Positions 18,701-20,930 of a DNA stretch of 20,930 nucleotides are shown here, in pieces. The stretch comes from Chloromonas sp. AAM2. Its lineage: Eukaryota > Chlorophyta > Chlorophyceae > Chlamydomonadales > Chlamydomonadaceae. The stretch lies in contig QAXH01000073.1 of assembly GCA_004335635.1 (NCBI GenBank), forward strand, positions 1 to 20,930, in the 5' to 3' direction. A program made the position numbers and the translations under genes. The stretch's first letter is position 1; each line of letters starts with the position of its first letter. A model generated the notes under the pieces. That model made no database searches. It saw only the letters and a program-made list of their open reading frames with translations, and was not told the origin of the DNA.

Positions 18701-20930
18701 AGGGGTTGCAGGCCTTCGCCAGCATGTTTGTGGACGAACACTCGCTGCTGCTGCTGAGGTGCGCTCAGCCATACGGCATCTGTCAGATGAGCACCCGGTG
18801 GCCAACGGGGCCCATGACAGATAGTCAATGAGCGTGCTTAATCTGTACGGCCACTGTGGTGCGTGATGGACAGCTGACAAGAGTCTGGCCAGGGAATGAG
18901 TTGGCGGATTGGTGGTGAATCTGGAACAGTTCACATTGGAGGTTGTTGCAGCCTGAGGTCACACCATGCCAGCGCTGACGTGCCCTGCATGACATGCTTG
19001 GAATTGGGCGGAGCCAGGCAGAGTAGGTGATCCAGGCCCAATGGAGTTTCTGGTTGCTGCTGACAACAATAGCAACCCGAGAAGTCGTCGCTGGGCTTGT
19101 TGTCATTCCAGAAGTGCTTCCATCACAGCGATGCAGGTGCTGGCCCTCTGCCATCAGTTTCTCGTGGACTGCTACTGTGCCTTGACTGTGTTGCGCAGGC
19201 TCAAGTTCGTCCGGATGCTGATCAGCCACCCGACTCGCGATGCCGATGTGGACAGCAACGGAGACAATCCCAACCCGCTAGGCGGCCCAACCACCTGGTT
19301 GCCACCCTCACACCAACACGCGCATCACGCCCAGCAGGCTGACAATGCAGGGGACGCAGAGGCTGCCTACGGGGAGGGGACAGGGGAAGGAGAGGGGGAG
19401 GGGGAGGGGGAGGAGGGCGCGGCGAGTGGGCGGGTGTGCAGGAGCTGCGGGAAGGTGCATGCGGAGGGCGGCGGGGGCCATGACAGCGACTATACGGAGG
19501 AGGACAGCGAAGATGATGAGCTCACATATGACGAGGCGTCTCCTGATCAGGCAAGCGTTGGTTGTAGGGAGGGGTTGTGTGGATGGGGATTGAAAGAGTG
19601 TGGGCCAGGGATGGGCAAGTGGAGGGAGAACAAGCTAAGTTCGTTGTCACCGGCACCTTGTCTGATGTGATGCTAACGTTGGTGACCGCAGGTTGAGCGC
19701 GCCTTCACCCACGCCATCAAGCGGTATGAGGAGGCCGTAGCCGCACGCAACATGCATGGCCGGCCCGCCCGCCGTGGCCCCACCACCCCGCCGCCCGCTC
19801 CGGCCGCTGCGGCACCGACCTACGGTCCTGTTAGGTGCTGCGGACACGTGGACACTGGAGCGGGTATGCCTGAGTTTGTTGTGCCCATGCTCAAGACGGG
19901 CAAGCCACTGCCCAGTCAGGAACGGGAGGTGAGGTGGTGTGTTCGCTTGGACCAGTCCGCAGAGGCAACTCCACTTACTGACGCTTTTGACAAGTTGCTG
20001 GGTCTGTTGGGTCTTTTGCACAAATGTCCCAGAACATATTTGACCTTACCTGAAGCGATGCTTTGGGCATGCATCCAAATGGCGCATTGAAATGATGACC
20101 CAATCTTCCGTTACATTCCTTGTTGGTGTGCTGTGCAGGTGACCATCACTCGCAAGCACGCCGACCCGCGTGAGCCAGCCACCCTCAAACTGGACCTGCC
20201 GCTGGGCCCTGAGGACATGACCCTGAAGGCGCAGGCACCCCTGCTCACGGCAAGCCGTAGGCCCATTCAGGCACTGTCCTTCGCACCGTGGCCATACACG
20301 CCTAAACAGGTGTGCAGCACAGAACTCTCAGCAAATGTCACGCTGCTCCGAGACGTTGACTGCTTGCTGTTAGCGCAGAAGGCTGGCCAGCCCTGCTGAC
20401 GTAGCGCGATTGTCACCAGTCCTGTGGTGCGCTGCTGGCCTTGACATAGCCACACTTGCTGGCAGCACAAGTTCAGAATGCTGGCCAAACACGCAATCAA
20501 ATTGCAAAAGTCGTAATGGTCTGACTGCGAGCATGCAATCAAGCAAAGGTGCTGCACACTGTCATGATCATGATTTTGCATGCTGCAGAATTAACTCAGG
20601 CTGCTCAACCGCGACATGACATGACACGACATGAAATGTTCTGGGGCACGCAAACAAGCGATGATGCTTCACCTTGTCCGCAGGTTGAGCTGTTTGCTCC
20701 CGCTGGCGATCCGGCGGTGAGGGGCATGATGTACATGCTGGAGGCCGAGGGCGCAGCGGCCTCACCCACTGCACATGCAGCAACAGCGGGTGAGCATGGA
20801 ATGTAATGTAGCGGATCGTGCTTCCATTACATGTACCTAGCAAGCACCTTACACATCAGGTGCTCCCATTGCTGGTCTCTACACTGAACCAGGAAGTCCA
20901 TCTGCTTGGGTGATGAAATCATGCTTATTT
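15776..20930 (+). CDS. F-box-like, leucine-rich protein, 3' incomplete
   Basis: Twelve exons can be joined: 15776-15907, 16156-16231, 16500-16586, 17099-17241, 17531-17746, 18024-18155, 18358-18758, 19199-19550, 19692-19928, 20139-20309, 20684-20789 and 20860 to about 20909 or the window end. Phases agree throughout, giving about 700 residues so far. Residues 16-65 fit an F-box: DWTSLPTSLLVLAFDEL, then after intron 1 FHIAALRLTCSAWREAVD, the usual [VL]RLxCxxWRxAVD ending. F-box proteins are known as substrate adaptors of SCF ubiquitin ligases through SKP1. What follows has scattered leucine-rich stretches (CTLMLRRVEFHDP, FPNLAHLEVRRFD, MTQLSDLVLSSGF) suggestive of degenerate LRRs. Exon 7 has a run of about 12 Ala coded by GCA repeats. 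Exon 8 has a Gly-Glu tract, a CRSCGKVH half zinc site and an acidic stretch. The donor of exon 8 is either AG|GCAAGC (19550) or a weaker GT at 19557; both keep frame. Function beyond the F-box is unknown. Confidence 0.75.
16698..16826 (+). ncRNA. Long intronic hairpin: miRNA-precursor-like or MITE
   Basis: In intron 3 of the F-box-like gene (16587-17098), the left arm 16698-16735 and right arm 16784-16826 are reverse complements over 38 positions with one mismatch and a 5-nt bulge in the right arm, around a 48-nt loop. The outer 11 bp, GACAATCATAA, pair perfectly. This fits an intronic small-RNA precursor of the type known in green algae or a small foldback element. I see no clear target-site duplication, and no evidence of expression is available from sequence. 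Confidence 0.7.
18529..18568 (+). repeat. GCA trinucleotide run coding poly-Ala
   Basis: Seven consecutive GCA codons followed by mixed GCG, GCA and GCT codons give about 12 alanines in the F-box-like protein. The interrupted 3' end suggests the run is partly stabilised. Confidence 0.85.
19371..19418 (+). repeat. Purine-rich GGGGA-type repeat coding Gly-Glu tract
   Basis: A strand-biased run of GAGGGG units encodes GEGTGEGEGEGEGEE in exon 8 of the F-box-like gene. The G-runs could form G-quadruplex structure on the coding strand. Confidence 0.8.
20612..20636 (+). repeat. Short imperfect GACAT microsatellite in intron
   Basis: Imperfect tandem copies of a five-base unit (GACAT, GACAC, GACAT, GAAAT) lie in intron 10 of the F-box-like gene. 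No function is apparent. Confidence 0.5.

Noticed and set aside
1..20930. Prokaryotic defence system, CRISPR array, transposase or phage genes
   Set aside because: I looked for these and saw none. All coding signal is explained by four intron-rich eukaryotic genes, and no tRNA or rRNA gene was recognised.

Overview
This window looks like an intron-dense nuclear segment from a green alga (Chlorophyta). The signs are many short GT-AG introns, GC-leaning exons, low-complexity Gln, Ala and Gly-Glu tracts inside conserved proteins, a TGTAA box of the chlorophyte poly(A) type behind one gene, and a tRNA methyltransferase closest in motif detail to the plant organelle-type TRM1 branch. The lineage call is an inference; no RNA gene or ribosomal marker is present to confirm it. 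I rebuilt the exon structures by hand from splice sites and reading-frame phase. In all four genes the exon lengths close in frame.

Layout, left to right. (1) About 11-1532, plus strand: the 3' end of a PP2C-type protein phosphatase gene whose N-terminal part lies outside the window. (2) 1533-2058: short convergent intergenic spacer. (3) 2059-6632, minus strand: a complete ten-exon TRM1-like gene for tRNA (guanine-N2) dimethyltransferase, 701 residues, with a large Gln/Pro/Ala-rich insertion inside the catalytic domain and one GC-AG intron. (4) 6633-7073: divergent intergenic region with a perfect 14-bp tandem duplication. (5) 7074-15145, plus strand: a complete 23-exon gene for a 1428-residue protein, mostly coiled coil, with an 11-residue tandem repeat near its N-terminus and a disordered tail carrying basic, NLS-like clusters. 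(6) 15146-15775: 3' UTR and intergenic DNA with a TGTAA box. (7) 15776 to the window end, plus strand: at least twelve exons of an F-box-like, leucine-rich protein, 3' incomplete; its third intron holds a long, nearly perfect hairpin.

The genes are unrelated in function (signalling phosphatase, tRNA modification, filament-like structural protein, probable ubiquitin-ligase adaptor), as expected for a eukaryotic chromosome; nothing suggests an operon or a mobile gene cluster. TRM1 and the coiled-coil gene are head to head with 441 bp between start codons, so they may share a promoter region. The least explained items are the coiled-coil protein with its 11-residue repeat, the intronic long hairpin, and the families of small hairpins in TRM1 intron 7.
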